Shown: piece after piece, positions 1 through 9,470 of the stretch
Layout: each line of letters starts with the position of its first letter
Position numbering within the stretch: the stretch's first letter is position 1
Translations under genes and position numbers: made by a program
DNA from: Perkinsus olseni
Lineage: Eukaryota; Perkinsozoa; Perkinsida; Perkinsidae
Assembly (NCBI GenBank): GCA_013115135.1
Contig: JABANP010000350.1
Coordinates: forward strand, 1 to 55,209
Reading direction: 5' to 3'
Length of the DNA stretch: 55,209 nucleotides
Notes under the pieces: generated by a model
Told to the model about the DNA's origin: nothing
The model's database searches: none
Seen by the model: only the letters and a program-made list of their open reading frames with translations

Positions 1-223
1 GGTATCCTGTTGCTCGACGAACAGCATCAACGTCGACGTTCCGCGTGGTGGAGGATTTTTGCGTCACGCGCCACGAAATTATCGTGTCGATCAGCGGACC
101 CGAGAAGGCAATAAATTAGGGGTTGTGTTTGGTCACTTGTGATCGCGTCGGGTTGGCCTCCTTTACTGGCGACAAAGTCTGCAGCTTACTGCCTTCGACC
201 TAAGATATCTGTTCAATAACTGA

Positions 224-670
224 ATGACGGACTCTTCCTCCACCGGCGCGGGGCCCCCGAGGGCTACGGGTGTGCTCATAGCGGACATGTGCCCGACCGA
301 CGCTCCTCTGACGGAAGGGCAGAAGAAGGAATTGCAAGCGAAACAGGTCATGCGGGATACCCTTGGCGTATCATTAGGTCGACTCTGGCAAGATACGTGA
401 TAGGTCAGGATGGGATCACTCAGGTATCTATGTTCCTGTCTAATGAACGATACATTCGAGCCCATCCCGAATTACGGCATCTAATCAGCGTATTTGTGCA
501 GCGTGCCTTAGAAGACCGCCCCGAGGACGCTGTGGCTTACGCTGGGGACTTCTTCACTAGGTGGTAGTAAGTGAGCTCAGCCAAGTGGATGGCTTTTTTT
601 CAGGGACGACCTGTACGCCTTAGTCAAGGCAGAAAGGGAAGCGGCCTTGACGCCAGATGCGATTAATTAG
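224..670 (+). CDS. RIIa-domain protein (RIIAD1/ropporin-like), small
   Basis: Three exons: 224-346, 409-560 (or from 424, both in frame) and 604-670. The product is about 113 residues. The middle exon encodes the RIIa dimerisation/docking helices, recognisable from RYIRAHPELRHLIS followed by FVQRALEDRPEDAVAYAGDF. In this family the helices dimerise and bind the amphipathic helix of A-kinase anchoring proteins; short members such as RIIAD1 and ropporin are often flagellar. The last intron is only 43 nt (561-603, GT to TTTCAG) and joins FFTR to DDLYALVKAERE. Start chosen at the first ATG in frame, MTDSSSTGAG. A flagellar role is inference from the family. Confidence 0.72.
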
Positions 671-775
671 TTCTGTACCATGCAGACTGCGGCAATGTCG
701 TGTTGTTAGTTTTCACTATTTCTTCGACGGTGGCGGGGATATCGCAGTGACCCTTAGGAGTGTCTGTCCCTTGTC

Positions 776-1330
776 ATGTTTGCGACTCGGAAAGTCTCAC
801 GAGCACACCGGCGTAAGAGGCCTGCGGAGCAGGAGGAGGATGACGATCAAGCCAGCTCCTCTGTTGAAGCAGACAGCCCGGAGAGCCTTTCACTAGACAA
901 CCTCAAGTGAGCCTGGGGAAACACTCTGTTTCAAACAGACCTTTCGCAGTGCGACGCAATAATGGTTGATTTTTCTCGAGGGAGCTTCAACGTGAACGGT
1001 CTCGAACGAAGGGCGTCGCCGCGGATCGGCACGCCGCTGTGGAAGTGGAAGAAGTCGAATCCCAACCTGAAGAGAAGGATGAGGAAGAGTGGGGGCTACT
1101 GAAGAGTAAATGCTCGGTGAAGCTAGGGTGGCGCATAATGGGTCGACTTAGGGACTTTCCAGGACACTGGGGCCAGACTGGGGACGGAGCATGAAGTTGA
1201 CAAGCACATGGAGGAATGGGTTAATAAGAAGCTTGCGGCGATGGGGCACAAGGTGGCCGCGGAAGCGGTTGATGAGGAGACGCATAGAGCCTCTGAGGGT
1301 AGTATGGCAGGGTTGGAGCCATTCCTCTAG
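776..1330 (+). CDS. Hypothetical charged protein, 3 exons
   Basis: Exons 776-906, 981-1116 and 1163-1330 join in phase to give about 144 residues. The N-terminus is basic then acidic (MFATRKVSRAHRRKRPAEQE), the middle is Glu-rich, and the last exon reads EHEVDKHMEEWVNKKLAAMG, which looks helical. No domain recognised. The basic stretch RRKRP could act as a nuclear signal (inference). Introns of 74 and 46 nt have GT-AG ends. The terminal codons CTC TAG are followed by GTTGAT, so a further downstream exon cannot be excluded. Confidence 0.5.
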
Positions 1331-1656
1331 GTTGATTTTACCTGTCTGGCTGACTGCCGGAGTTAGATTCTTGTTCTATCTTGGGGAGTGTGGTGGTCCC
1401 TCTTGCCCAGTTCCGTTGCTGGCCTTGGGGTAGCCGCTGTTAGTGTGCTCATCGGCCTGTGTAGTCTTGTTGGTCGGATCGATCGTCCGCGCAGAATTCT
1501 TCGTTAGCTAATCGCACTGCAGTCTGGCATTTAGCGAGTAGGGCAGTCGGCAAGCGTAACGGCTAACGACAGTCGCCTGGGTCCTTAGGACGACAGTGTG
1601 CGGCACTTCATGCGTGTGTCGCTCTGGGATCTAGTCACCTTCGGGCGGGTCAATAC

Positions 1657-2278
1657 ATGAGTATGTCAGATACGGCACCGGCTTCTCGTATGACCAAGGT
1701 GTTCGGCGCCATACCTGAACGATTGCAGCATCAGTCGACAACCGAGCAGCGCTTGTTGGCGCAGGCGAACTCTAATTGGTCGATGGGGTTGGTGGAAGTG
1801 GAGACTAACCGATTGTAAGTGATAGCTATGGTCTGTGGAGTGACTTCAATAGCAGCGGAGTAGTGGGCGCTAGATTCTGGCCGAATCCGGGCTCGTTGCT
1901 TGCGGCTAGAGAGTAGATCGCATTTGGCATTCTGAACAGGGGCTGGTTGATGTTGTTGTTTCCTAGGGAAGAGCTGCGGGCTATTGAACGGGCAGAGGAG
2001 GCCAAGATGCGATTTTTGGAGGAAGCCTCGAGGAAGAAGACGAGCAATGACAATGTAGCTGCTCTGTGCAGCAGGGGAGATCGATATTCACTGAGTCGTT
2101 CAAGGATCGTCGCTCTCACTCGTGAACGCTCGAAGTCGCGGGAGAGTAGTTGTCCTTATGAACTGGAGAGCTTTCATTTTGTCAGGGCGATGCGGTCGCT
2201 GGAAAAGGGAAGGATCGAGCTAAGGCAGCTGCGGATGTGGCGATGTCGGAGATAGTCAAACGGCAGCGAACTAAATGA
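1657..2278 (+). CDS. Hypothetical small coiled-coil protein, 3 exons
   Basis: Exons 1657-1814, 1967-2054 and 2186-2278 join in phase to give 112 residues. The start MSMSDTAPASRMTKVF is the first ATG in frame. The middle exon (LEELRAIERAEEAKMRFLEE) is strongly helical with heptad-like spacing, and the tail is Lys/Ala-rich (KGKDRAKAAADVAMSEIVKR). No family recognised. All splice sites are GT-AG. Confidence 0.5.
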
Positions 2279-2410
2279 CTTTAGGATGAACCTCTTGCGT
2301 TATCATAGAGTATGGAGGTTGGAACTAGCGGGGCATGTGTAACTTGGCGGGATGGGATCGTCTAAGCGGAGGGCCTCGGTAGACCCGATTTGTCCTGATT
2401 GCTCTTCGCC

Positions 2411-2947
2411 ATGTTGGCTCGCCGAGCTCCACGGCTGGGGCTGCTGGGCTTACCTCAGATCTGCAGGACACGGGCTTTCTGCGCTACCGCGGAGGAGGCA
2501 GGGCAGAGTCCGGAGAGGAAGATTGAAGAAGGGAAGGAGCCTGCTGGGAAGGTTGAGAGACCGTGGCTGGACGCGGAGCCACTGAGTCTGAACCAAGCTC
2601 TCTACTTGACCACTGAGATGGGCATTTATACGACACGGGAGATGCAACTGCGAGTCATGAAGTCACCATCGTTCTCGACGGACACAAAGGCTCCCTTCGT
2701 AGTGGAGGACTTCTTCAACTCTATGGATGAGGGATTCAAGAAGCAGGAGGAGGACTTTGAGGTCCTGCATGTACCGGAGGAGGCGCAAGGAACGGTCGAG
2801 CAGGAGGTGGATGAAGAAAAGGTCGATACGGTAGTGCTGCTGAGGGAGGCATGTTTTTTGTAACTCGACGAGGTTTTGAGAGAAGCGGAGACTGGCGTGA
2901 TTAGCGTCGCCAGAGCGTCTTCTCGCGAGCTAGAACGTGCCCAGTGA
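2411..2947 (+). CDS. Protein with mitochondrial-type presequence; possibly the N-terminal part of uS9m
   Basis: The ATG at 2411 begins MLARRAPRLGLLGLPQICRT, an Arg/Leu-rich segment without acidic residues, typical of a mitochondrial targeting peptide. About 130 hydrophilic residues follow, including APFVVEDFFNSMDEGFKKQE. An intron from about 2834 to 2875 (ACG|GTAGTG to GACGAG|GTT) would continue the frame to LERAQ and a stop at 2945-2947. The mitochondrial uS9 core exons start 136 bp downstream on the same strand, and mitochondrial uS9 proteins usually carry long N-terminal extensions, so this may be the first part of that gene. I could not find a phase-consistent splice joining the two. Confidence 0.45.
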
Positions 2948-3082
2948 GACGATTCGATTTCGCACGAGGCTGGGCCCGCAAGGAGGGCTCCGGCACAGGG
3001 TTGTCGTTTAGTTGCGGAGAATGTGGTATACTACGTTGCCCACCGCGTATCAGGCTGACGACTTGGCACCTGTGGTGATCAG

Positions 3083-4299
3083 GTTAATCCAGTAATACAC
3101 AATAAGCTTGTGAGAGCGTTCACGTCGAATCCTCGGGATACCCGATCGTTCATCTATAACGGTCAAGAATGGAAGGAGAGAGCGGAGGGCCGAGGGTTGC
3201 GGAAAAGAGCTACAGCGCATGTAGGCCACCCTGGGACATCGGTGACTGGTGAGGGCTGTCAGGTCTGATAGGCAGTCGATTCACGATTAACATCCGGATG
3301 GGAGTGCTCCGTCGGATGAGAGATGTTCCTGGTCTTGTTTCCTTAGGTGGTGCTCCAGCGAGGTAGTGGTGTTATCACGGTAAACGGTGATGAGGACTTC
3401 TATGTACGCTTCCCGCTCTATTACAATAGGTAATAATTTACGGCCATCATTTGGCTCGGCAGTAGTCCGAGCTGCTAGGCGCCTGAATGCGATGTTGCTG
3501 CAGGTTCGACGTTGTGCAGCCTTTACTTCTCTGTGGTGTGTGTGGCGTCTACGATGTCTTCATTGCCGTCGCAGGAGGAGGAACGTCGGGTAGTACTCTT
3601 GGCGAGTGCCTGGCTCGCGAGTCGTGCATTCGCTTTGTCCCCGCTCGATGTGCGCATAAGCGTAATTATTTTGACGGCGCTTGTCGAGTTTTCTGTCTCA
3701 TCAACCTTTAAGTCACCCACTGGGCGCCGCTGACGGCTGCCAGATTGACCTTTCCCTAGCCTCAATCACGCGTTTGATAATCCTGGACGGCCTGTGTCCG
3801 CTGCAAGCTCTTATTAGGCCAGGAAGGCCGTACGATGACTAGAGACAACCCGGAGTCTTCTGACAAGTTCACGTCGGTGTCAACTAGCCAGTATTAGAAT
3901 CCACTCTCTTTTCAATGAGCCCCCGCAGATTTGCTTTTTCACTTCGGGTTTCGGTCCAGTTTGCTCAGAGATAGGATATAAATTAATTTGTATTACATGA
4001 GAATTCTTCAAGAGACGAATTTCAAATTTCCCACGAGTGTCCTCACGCGCCTTCCATTTTTCGCCGTCGCTCCGCTGTAGCGATTCGAGGGGGATTGAAG
4101 GCCTTAGTTCGTTCTCTTCTCAGGGCAGAGTGGAGCGATTCGGCTTGCTATCGGACGCGCTCTGCTTGCCGCAAACCCGGCATGCGAGGAGATCCTCGAG
4201 GAGAACTGTGCGCTATTCCAGGATCTAAGACAGACGATATCGAAGATCCCGGGCCACAAGGGGCCTCGGAGTCGAGCCACGCGGTGGCACAAACGGTAG
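3083..4299 (+). CDS. Mitochondrial small-subunit ribosomal protein uS9
   Basis: Exons 3083-3220, 3347-3429, 3504-3589 and 4124-4299 join with consistent phases. The product shows the whole uS9 core in order: GRGLRKRATAH, then VVLQRGSGVITVNG, then YDVFIAVAGGGTSG joined to QSGAIRLAIGRALLAANP, and the C-terminus RATRWHKR, equivalent to the SKR-type tail that enters the decoding centre. Cytosolic uS9 (RPS16) differs in the first and last motifs, so this is the bacterial/organellar type. The 534-nt third intron is long for this locus. The N-terminal exon is not resolved; the presequence-bearing segment at 2411-2947 is the candidate. Confidence 0.85.
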
Positions 4300-4605
4300 C
4301 GGAGGTGTCACATGTCAATGGGAGGTATGGTCTCAAGTTTCGTTTCTGGCTTATTGATGGTGATGATGTTAACGATTTTGTGGTTCGGGAAAGCGGTGAA
4401 AAGTTGGTACGGCAGGCTCCGACTGCAAGAGATGGAATTTATTAATGGGTAATAAGTGGGAGTTAGTGCGGGACTGGGCCTAGGAATTACTCGAAGAGTT
4501 CTTCACGGGAATGTCTTCTAATGGTTCGCTTTGGTGTGGTCATCGGAGGTGTCCTCTTCATGCTTCGGTCGGCCAGTTGTAGTTTGCACTGTTCATCCAT
4601 GCTCA
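4300..4605. other. Spacer between uS9m and the first membrane-protein gene
   Basis: I see no supported gene. The short plus-strand reading frame here lacks splice signals or a recognisable motif. Confidence 0.4.
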
Positions 4606-5764
4606 ATGGCAACCGAATCTGCGAATAATGCTAACGACATTGTCTCCTCGCCGGTACTGATTCTTATCATAGTGGCCATGACACTGTTCTTCACTTTCGG
4701 AGCACTGATGGCTCTGAGGGCCCCCTCAGGCAGCAAATGGCGGGCGATAATCCTGCCTAAAATGGGTGTCATTTTCGCTAGTCTTCTCGTGTGGTTTGTA
4801 TTCACGGGCTCTGACGTCTACACCGTGCTCATCCTCTGCATCCCTGTTGCTGGCCCGATGCTGGCTGCGCTTTGGCTGTGGTATCGGGACCGACGACGGG
4901 CACGACGGAATAGGAAGGCTGCGGAAAAGCTGGCTCAGGCGGCGAGGCAGCAGTCCCTGTTCATCGATGTTGAGGAGGGGGAGGGGTTTCGTCTGATGGA
5001 TCGGACGGTGAGTTCGCGCTGGGCATGTGATTCACTGCGAATTGCGATCGTTGTGGTATTCAGCGCGACTACCCCCGACCCCCGGCGAGGTCTTCGAGCT
5101 CGGGGTCATCTTGTGCGAGTGAGATACGCATGAGAGTAAGCTTACTGTTTTTCGGGCGTGCTCACGTCTATGTTGATTCTTTCAGACACTTTCGGAAGAT
5201 TCCGACGGGGAGGAAGGAAGGTTCGTGTCGATGGACGAGCAGTTCGAGGATCCTGACGACGGCTCTGAGGTGGGGCACAGTTCGGTCTCAGTACAACAAG
5301 GGAGAGCCAGCAAATGCTGCTCGGAGCAGTATCCTTTCATCGCGGGCTTTCACCGTTGGTCGTTTATACCTGTTATACCCTCCGTTACAAGAGGCTGTAG
5401 TAGTCGGCGGCCAACGGGCTAGCTTCTTTTACCGACTCTGGCAGTCTGGGTTATGCGCTTGACAGTCAAATTGTGCCACTCAGGTCAGCGCGTCATCATC
5501 GCCTAAGAGTAAGCAAGTACGATTTGCGGACTCTGTAGACCTTAGCGACACTTGCGTGGACCGAGAGGTAGGGGGCCTCGGTTTTCTATCCTCTGCCATG
5601 ATTCTGTTCGCTCTAGTCGGGAACGTCCAGTCAGCATTCTGGAACGCAGTGTGTCTCAGGAGCAGAGGACAAAGAGGCTTTGGGATGGTTATTATGTTAA
5701 GAAGAGACCCTGGGGTGCTTATCCCAGCCAGCGAGTCAATTTCACGGTGCGGCTCGCCGTGTAG
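4606..5764 (+). CDS. Three-helix membrane protein, tandem copy 1
   Basis: Exons 4606-5007, 5186-5269, 5292-5396, 5484-5567 and 5660-5764 give 259 residues. Start MATESANNAND aligns with the starts of the next two genes. Exon 1 holds three hydrophobic segments: PVLILIIVAMTLFFTFGALM, IILPKMGVIFASLLVWFVF and YTVLILCIPVAGPMLAALWL. Between the first two lies the family motif GSKWRAIILP, and a basic cluster (RDRRRARRNRK) follows the third helix. Later exons encode an acidic Ser-rich tail ending in a beta-like strand, WDGYYVKKRP then VNFTVRLAV. Introns 2 to 4 are 22, 87 and 92 nt; the 22-nt one (donor GTGGGG) is doubtful. No family recognised; topology is inferred from hydrophobicity. Confidence 0.65.
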
Positions 5765-6267
5765 ATTCTCAGCGGCTTGAGCTGCTCCCATTTCGGAATG
5801 TAAAGGCAAGCCTCGACAGCCAGGCTGCTGTTGTTGTTGTTATCAAGTTTGCCTCCTCCTCTTGCGGACGATACTGTTATGTTGATTGTTAGCTCTTCTG
5901 ATACCTTTCTGTACCGAGAGATGGTCGACGACTTATGGCGCGTTAAATTGCCACTATTACGTTGTTTCTTCTCCCTTGGAGTGGTGTGGAGTGGTGGCAC
6001 AATTCGAAGGAAGTCGGTTATTGCTGTAGAGTCGATGGAGCACAAGTCTATTTTTTTTGGGTGATGAGGTGACCTTTTTTCTCGTATCTTCTCGCTGGCA
6101 CGTCAGACTTGTTGGCTTCCAGCGCCTGATAGAGACCTCAGCGGTGGCAGAATAATGGAGCATAATTTTCGATCTCTTACTCTGACGCGCCACTTGTCGT
6201 CGCATAAGCTCACGGTGGAGGACTCATTCAGCGTCTGAGTGTCCTTGCCCTCGGTAGTTAGCGCCTT
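5765..6267. other. Spacer between membrane-protein copies 1 and 2
   Basis: No gene supported. AT-rich relative to the flanking exons, with T-runs; presumably UTRs and promoter of the tandem copies. Confidence 0.4.
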
Positions 6268-7359
6268 ATGGCGATTCAAACACTCGGCCCGTATAATGCC
6301 GACGACATAGCTGACTCTCCCGCCCTCATCTTCACAATAATATGCTTCATCCTCGCCTTCGTGGGGTTCTCTCTGATGGCGCTACTGGCCCCGGCAGGCA
6401 GCCGATGGCGAAGCATTATCCTGCCGCAATTGGCGTCGGGCGTACTCTATGTGCTCATGTGGTTCATCTTCAACGGCTCCAACGTCTTCTCGGTGCTGCT
6501 TCTAACGGTACCAGCGGCTGGTCCGGTCATTGCGGCCATTTACCTGTCTGTTCGGGAATGCGTCCAGGCGAGGAAGAGAGCGAGAGTTCGGGCACTCACA
6601 CGAGCGCGGACGGAAGTGGGAGAGGTAATGTGGCCCAGGGAGGTGACTTCTCATTTGCCATCCAAGAGGTCGCCAGTTCGATTCTCTCTGGGATAATTTC
6701 TTTTGTCTTTGTGTTGTGCAGATAGACGAAGCCGACACTGACGGAGGAGAAGGTGAAGTCGTAGATAAGCCGCCCAAGCTGCGGGTATGTAGGAAGGGGC
6801 ATGCACTCAAAACAGTGGGGGTATAAAATAGTTTGTTTTCTGGGTGTTGGGCCGGGCGTGTCCATCCCTGTTGGACTATTACCGACTATTGCATCGTTCC
6901 TGACTTCCCTTCACTTCAAAGTGCCCCCTGGACACACGCTGTGGAGTGGGCACTCGATCTCGTATCTTTGAGCGCGAAGTATCTTTGTTGTTCGTTGTAG
7001 CTGAGGTCGATGTCCACTTTGGCTCCTTTTGGAGAGCCCTCCGCTGCCCTGGGCAACCTGCAAAGAGGAACGACGCAGCGCTTTTACTCGATCTACGCTG
7101 ACACAGTCGCGCCTGAGGTAAGGGTGAACGGCTGGTTTCTTTCGGGGCGTAGTCACTCGGGATGGCCAGAAGGATCGACGTGGTGTTGTAGGATGATGGG
7201 CAGCCGGTGTTAAACATATGCCCGGTCCAAGACTGCACGGTTACCGTGCTGGAACCTGACTCGTCCAGTGAAGATGATGTAGAGGAAGACACGCGACTGC
7301 CCGCGGGCTCCTCGCCAGGTCATGGAAAGGTGATGATAATCGTCGTGTCGGCTGAGTGA
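6268..7359 (+). CDS. Three-helix membrane protein, tandem copy 2
   Basis: Exons 6268-6624, 6722-6784, 7001-7117 and 7192-7359 give 234 residues. The three hydrophobic helices of copy 1 recur (ALIFTIICFILAFVGFSLMA, then SGVLYVLMWFIF, then FSVLLLTVPAAGPVIAAIYL), with the motif GSRWRSIILPQ between helices 1 and 2 and a basic stretch (ARKRARVRALTR) after helix 3. Exon 3 carries RFYSIYAD, matching RFYSIGRG in copy 3. The last exon has an acidic tail (SSSEDDVEEDT). It has one exon fewer than copies 1 and 3. The first intron contains a tRNA-like box A/box B pair. Function unknown. Confidence 0.65.
6631..6690 (+). repeat. tRNA-like fragment (possible SINE relic) in an intron
   Basis: TGGCCCAGGGAGG fits the pol III box A pattern TRGCNNAGNNGG. 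GTTCGATTC, about 35 nt downstream, fits box B. The arms expected of a functional tRNA do not pair well, so this looks like a decayed tRNA-derived element rather than a tRNA gene. Confidence 0.4.
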
Positions 7360-7795
7360 TAGGGAATGAGCGAATCGATGCTTAGGCTATGGTCACGCCG
7401 ATTGACGACACTCACGGTCTAAGGATTGCGGTGTGCGAGACGGCAGACAAGTCCTTGGCTTTCACAGTACAGTTACACAGAAGAAGGACTCAGAGGAAGG
7501 AGACGGGTGCCGACTTCCTATAGTCTTGCCGCCCAGAGCAGCGTTGTATCGATTTTCCTTCGTGTTAATTTCAAGATCGGCGGACACGGCCGTTCTCACC
7601 TCCGGCCTTTGTAGTAGTCCGTCTAGATTATACCATAGTGGAGCCTTTCATCCGCCCTGTTAGTACGGTCACCGCAACAGCGCTCGGCTCTTTCTCTCGT
7701 TCCTTTCATAGTCGTTGTTTTCGTCATCGCTGCTTGTTTGCTACGGTGTACAGTTCCCCCTCATCCTTCTCTGTATTGTGTTTGAGTCTTCTATA
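7360..7795. other. Spacer between membrane-protein copies 2 and 3
   Basis: No gene supported; short open frames show no splice or family support. Confidence 0.4.
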
Positions 7796-9045
7796 ATGAA
7801 TCCTGCAGTAGTAGGCCTGCCGATGTTACCTGGCCCATACACACCGTCAGACATCGCTCATACATGGTGGCTCATCGTGGTCATCATCGCCCTCATCATC
7901 GCCTTCGCCGTCGCCTCCTTCCTGGGGTTCATGGCGCCTCTCACCAGCAAGTGGCGTAGGATAGTCCTCCCACAGTCAGCTACCGCGGTCCTCAGTGTCC
8001 TGGTCTGGGTCGTCTTCGGCAAGTCGGGTAGCGTCTACTCCGTCCTCATTCTCACCCTACCTGTACTTGGCCCGGTTGTGGCGGCGATAGCTCTGTGGGT
8101 GATGGACTGGCGGAGAGAACGGAAGAGAGACAGGATGGTGAAGAAGGGCAACTTTATGGTGGAAGTTGATGGTTTTGGAGACAACCGACGGATGACACTT
8201 CGGGTAGGCCGCAGCAGCCGAAAGCTGTGCGACGTTCATGTTTGACCTCCTGCCAGATCGGCGATGACGCAGATCACGACGGCGGTTTCCTTTCGCCCTG
8301 CTCCAGTTCTGAAGCTGATGTTCCCCGAGTGAGCCGCGAGAAAAATCTCAACCTTTTAGGTTCTTTTTCATTTTTCAGAGTCGGGCCATTTCTTCATGGA
8401 CGGTGGAGGGTTTGCCGGACAACTTCCAAGCCACATTGGATGCGGTCAGAAACCCGCGGTTCTATTCAATAGGCCGGGGGTATAGCCGCGTCGATGACCA
8501 AGATGTAGGTTACTCCACTAGACTTCTGCTGGAAGCGCTTAACGAGACAGTCTCAATATTTACCATTGCAACTCTGCCTTGTGGTCCTGGTTCAAAGCCA
8601 GTGGTTTTTGAGGTCCCGGCAGGATTTTGTCGACAGATGAGGGGCAAACTGTCTGTTTTTTGGAAAATTCTTCAATCGTGGCAAAGCTAATTGAAACTAT
8701 TCATTCCATTTTGGTTTACTTATGTGAACTAGTGTGAAGTGGCGTTTTATGGCTCGTCATCTGCAGGAGGTAGAGAACTGGGCGAGTGAGGCCAGCAGCG
8801 CCCCTGTGCATCCGTCAATCTCCCGGTGCGAGAAAGTCTCCAAGACGACCCAGTCGCCGCTCACGCTGAGCACAATTGAAGAGGGTCGAGTTTACAAAGT
8901 AGGTTGGGTGTAGTTGTGCATGCGTGCGGGATTCTTGTGTCAGGATGAGCATATACCTCTCGGAGATGGATACTCGTTGAAGGTCCACGTCGGCTCGGCA
9001 CCCGAGCATAAGATACACTTCACAGTTCATCGAGAGCAATCCTGA
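7796..9045 (+). CDS. Three-helix membrane protein, tandem copy 3
   Basis: Exons 7796-8203, 8257-8328, 8379-8504, 8767-8898 and 8944-9045 all join in phase 0 and give 279 residues. Helices: WLIVVIIALIIAFAVASFL, then VLSVLVWVVFG, then YSVLILTLPVLGPVVAAIAL. The inter-helix motif is SKWRRIVLPQ, and a basic cluster (DWRRERKRDRMVKKG) marks the probable cytosolic side. The tail includes NPRFYSIGRGYSRV and a final strand KIHFTVHRE that aligns with the end of copy 1. The longer N-terminus (MNPAVVGLPMLPGPYTPSD) is unique to this copy. The family is not recognised; exon order and phases match copy 1, which supports the models of both. Confidence 0.67.
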
Positions 9046-9470
9046 ACCCGGGATCTGTCCAGGGGAGATTATAAGCCCCTCCGTCGCTGTTTAATTTTCA
9101 GCCTTACTGGCGCTGTGTAGTTATTCATCCCTATCATATTATTACCATTGAAGCTTGGCCAAGGACAGGTGGTTCCTTGTAGTAGTCTTTTGTCTCTACT
9201 GCGCTGTCCCGTACTTGCGTTGAGGTCACGGTCCTTGAGGATGAGACCGCTAGGACCACCACTGGTGGTCTATGTCGTCTCGCTGATGGAAGGTTCATCA
9301 TGGTCGTAGTCGGTTGTTGAGGATGGTTAGTGCGAGACATAGTGTCTCCACTTCGTACGAAGGGGCGAGGCCCACATCACCGCACTCGGCCAGCAAGTCG
9401 GGCTGCCAAAGGAGCGTGGCGTATAACGTACTGATGATGCCAGCGAGGTGGTAGGCGTTTATTTCCGGTG
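9046..9470. other. Spacer upstream of array gene A
   Basis: No gene supported. Contains an odd palindrome at 9254-9270 (GACCACCA, central C, TGGTGGTC). Confidence 0.5.

Noticed and set aside
7235..7249. Odd palindrome GCACGGT-T-ACCGTGC as part of the cluster
   Set aside because: It lies in a coding exon far from the cluster; a few such matches are expected by chance in 55 kb.
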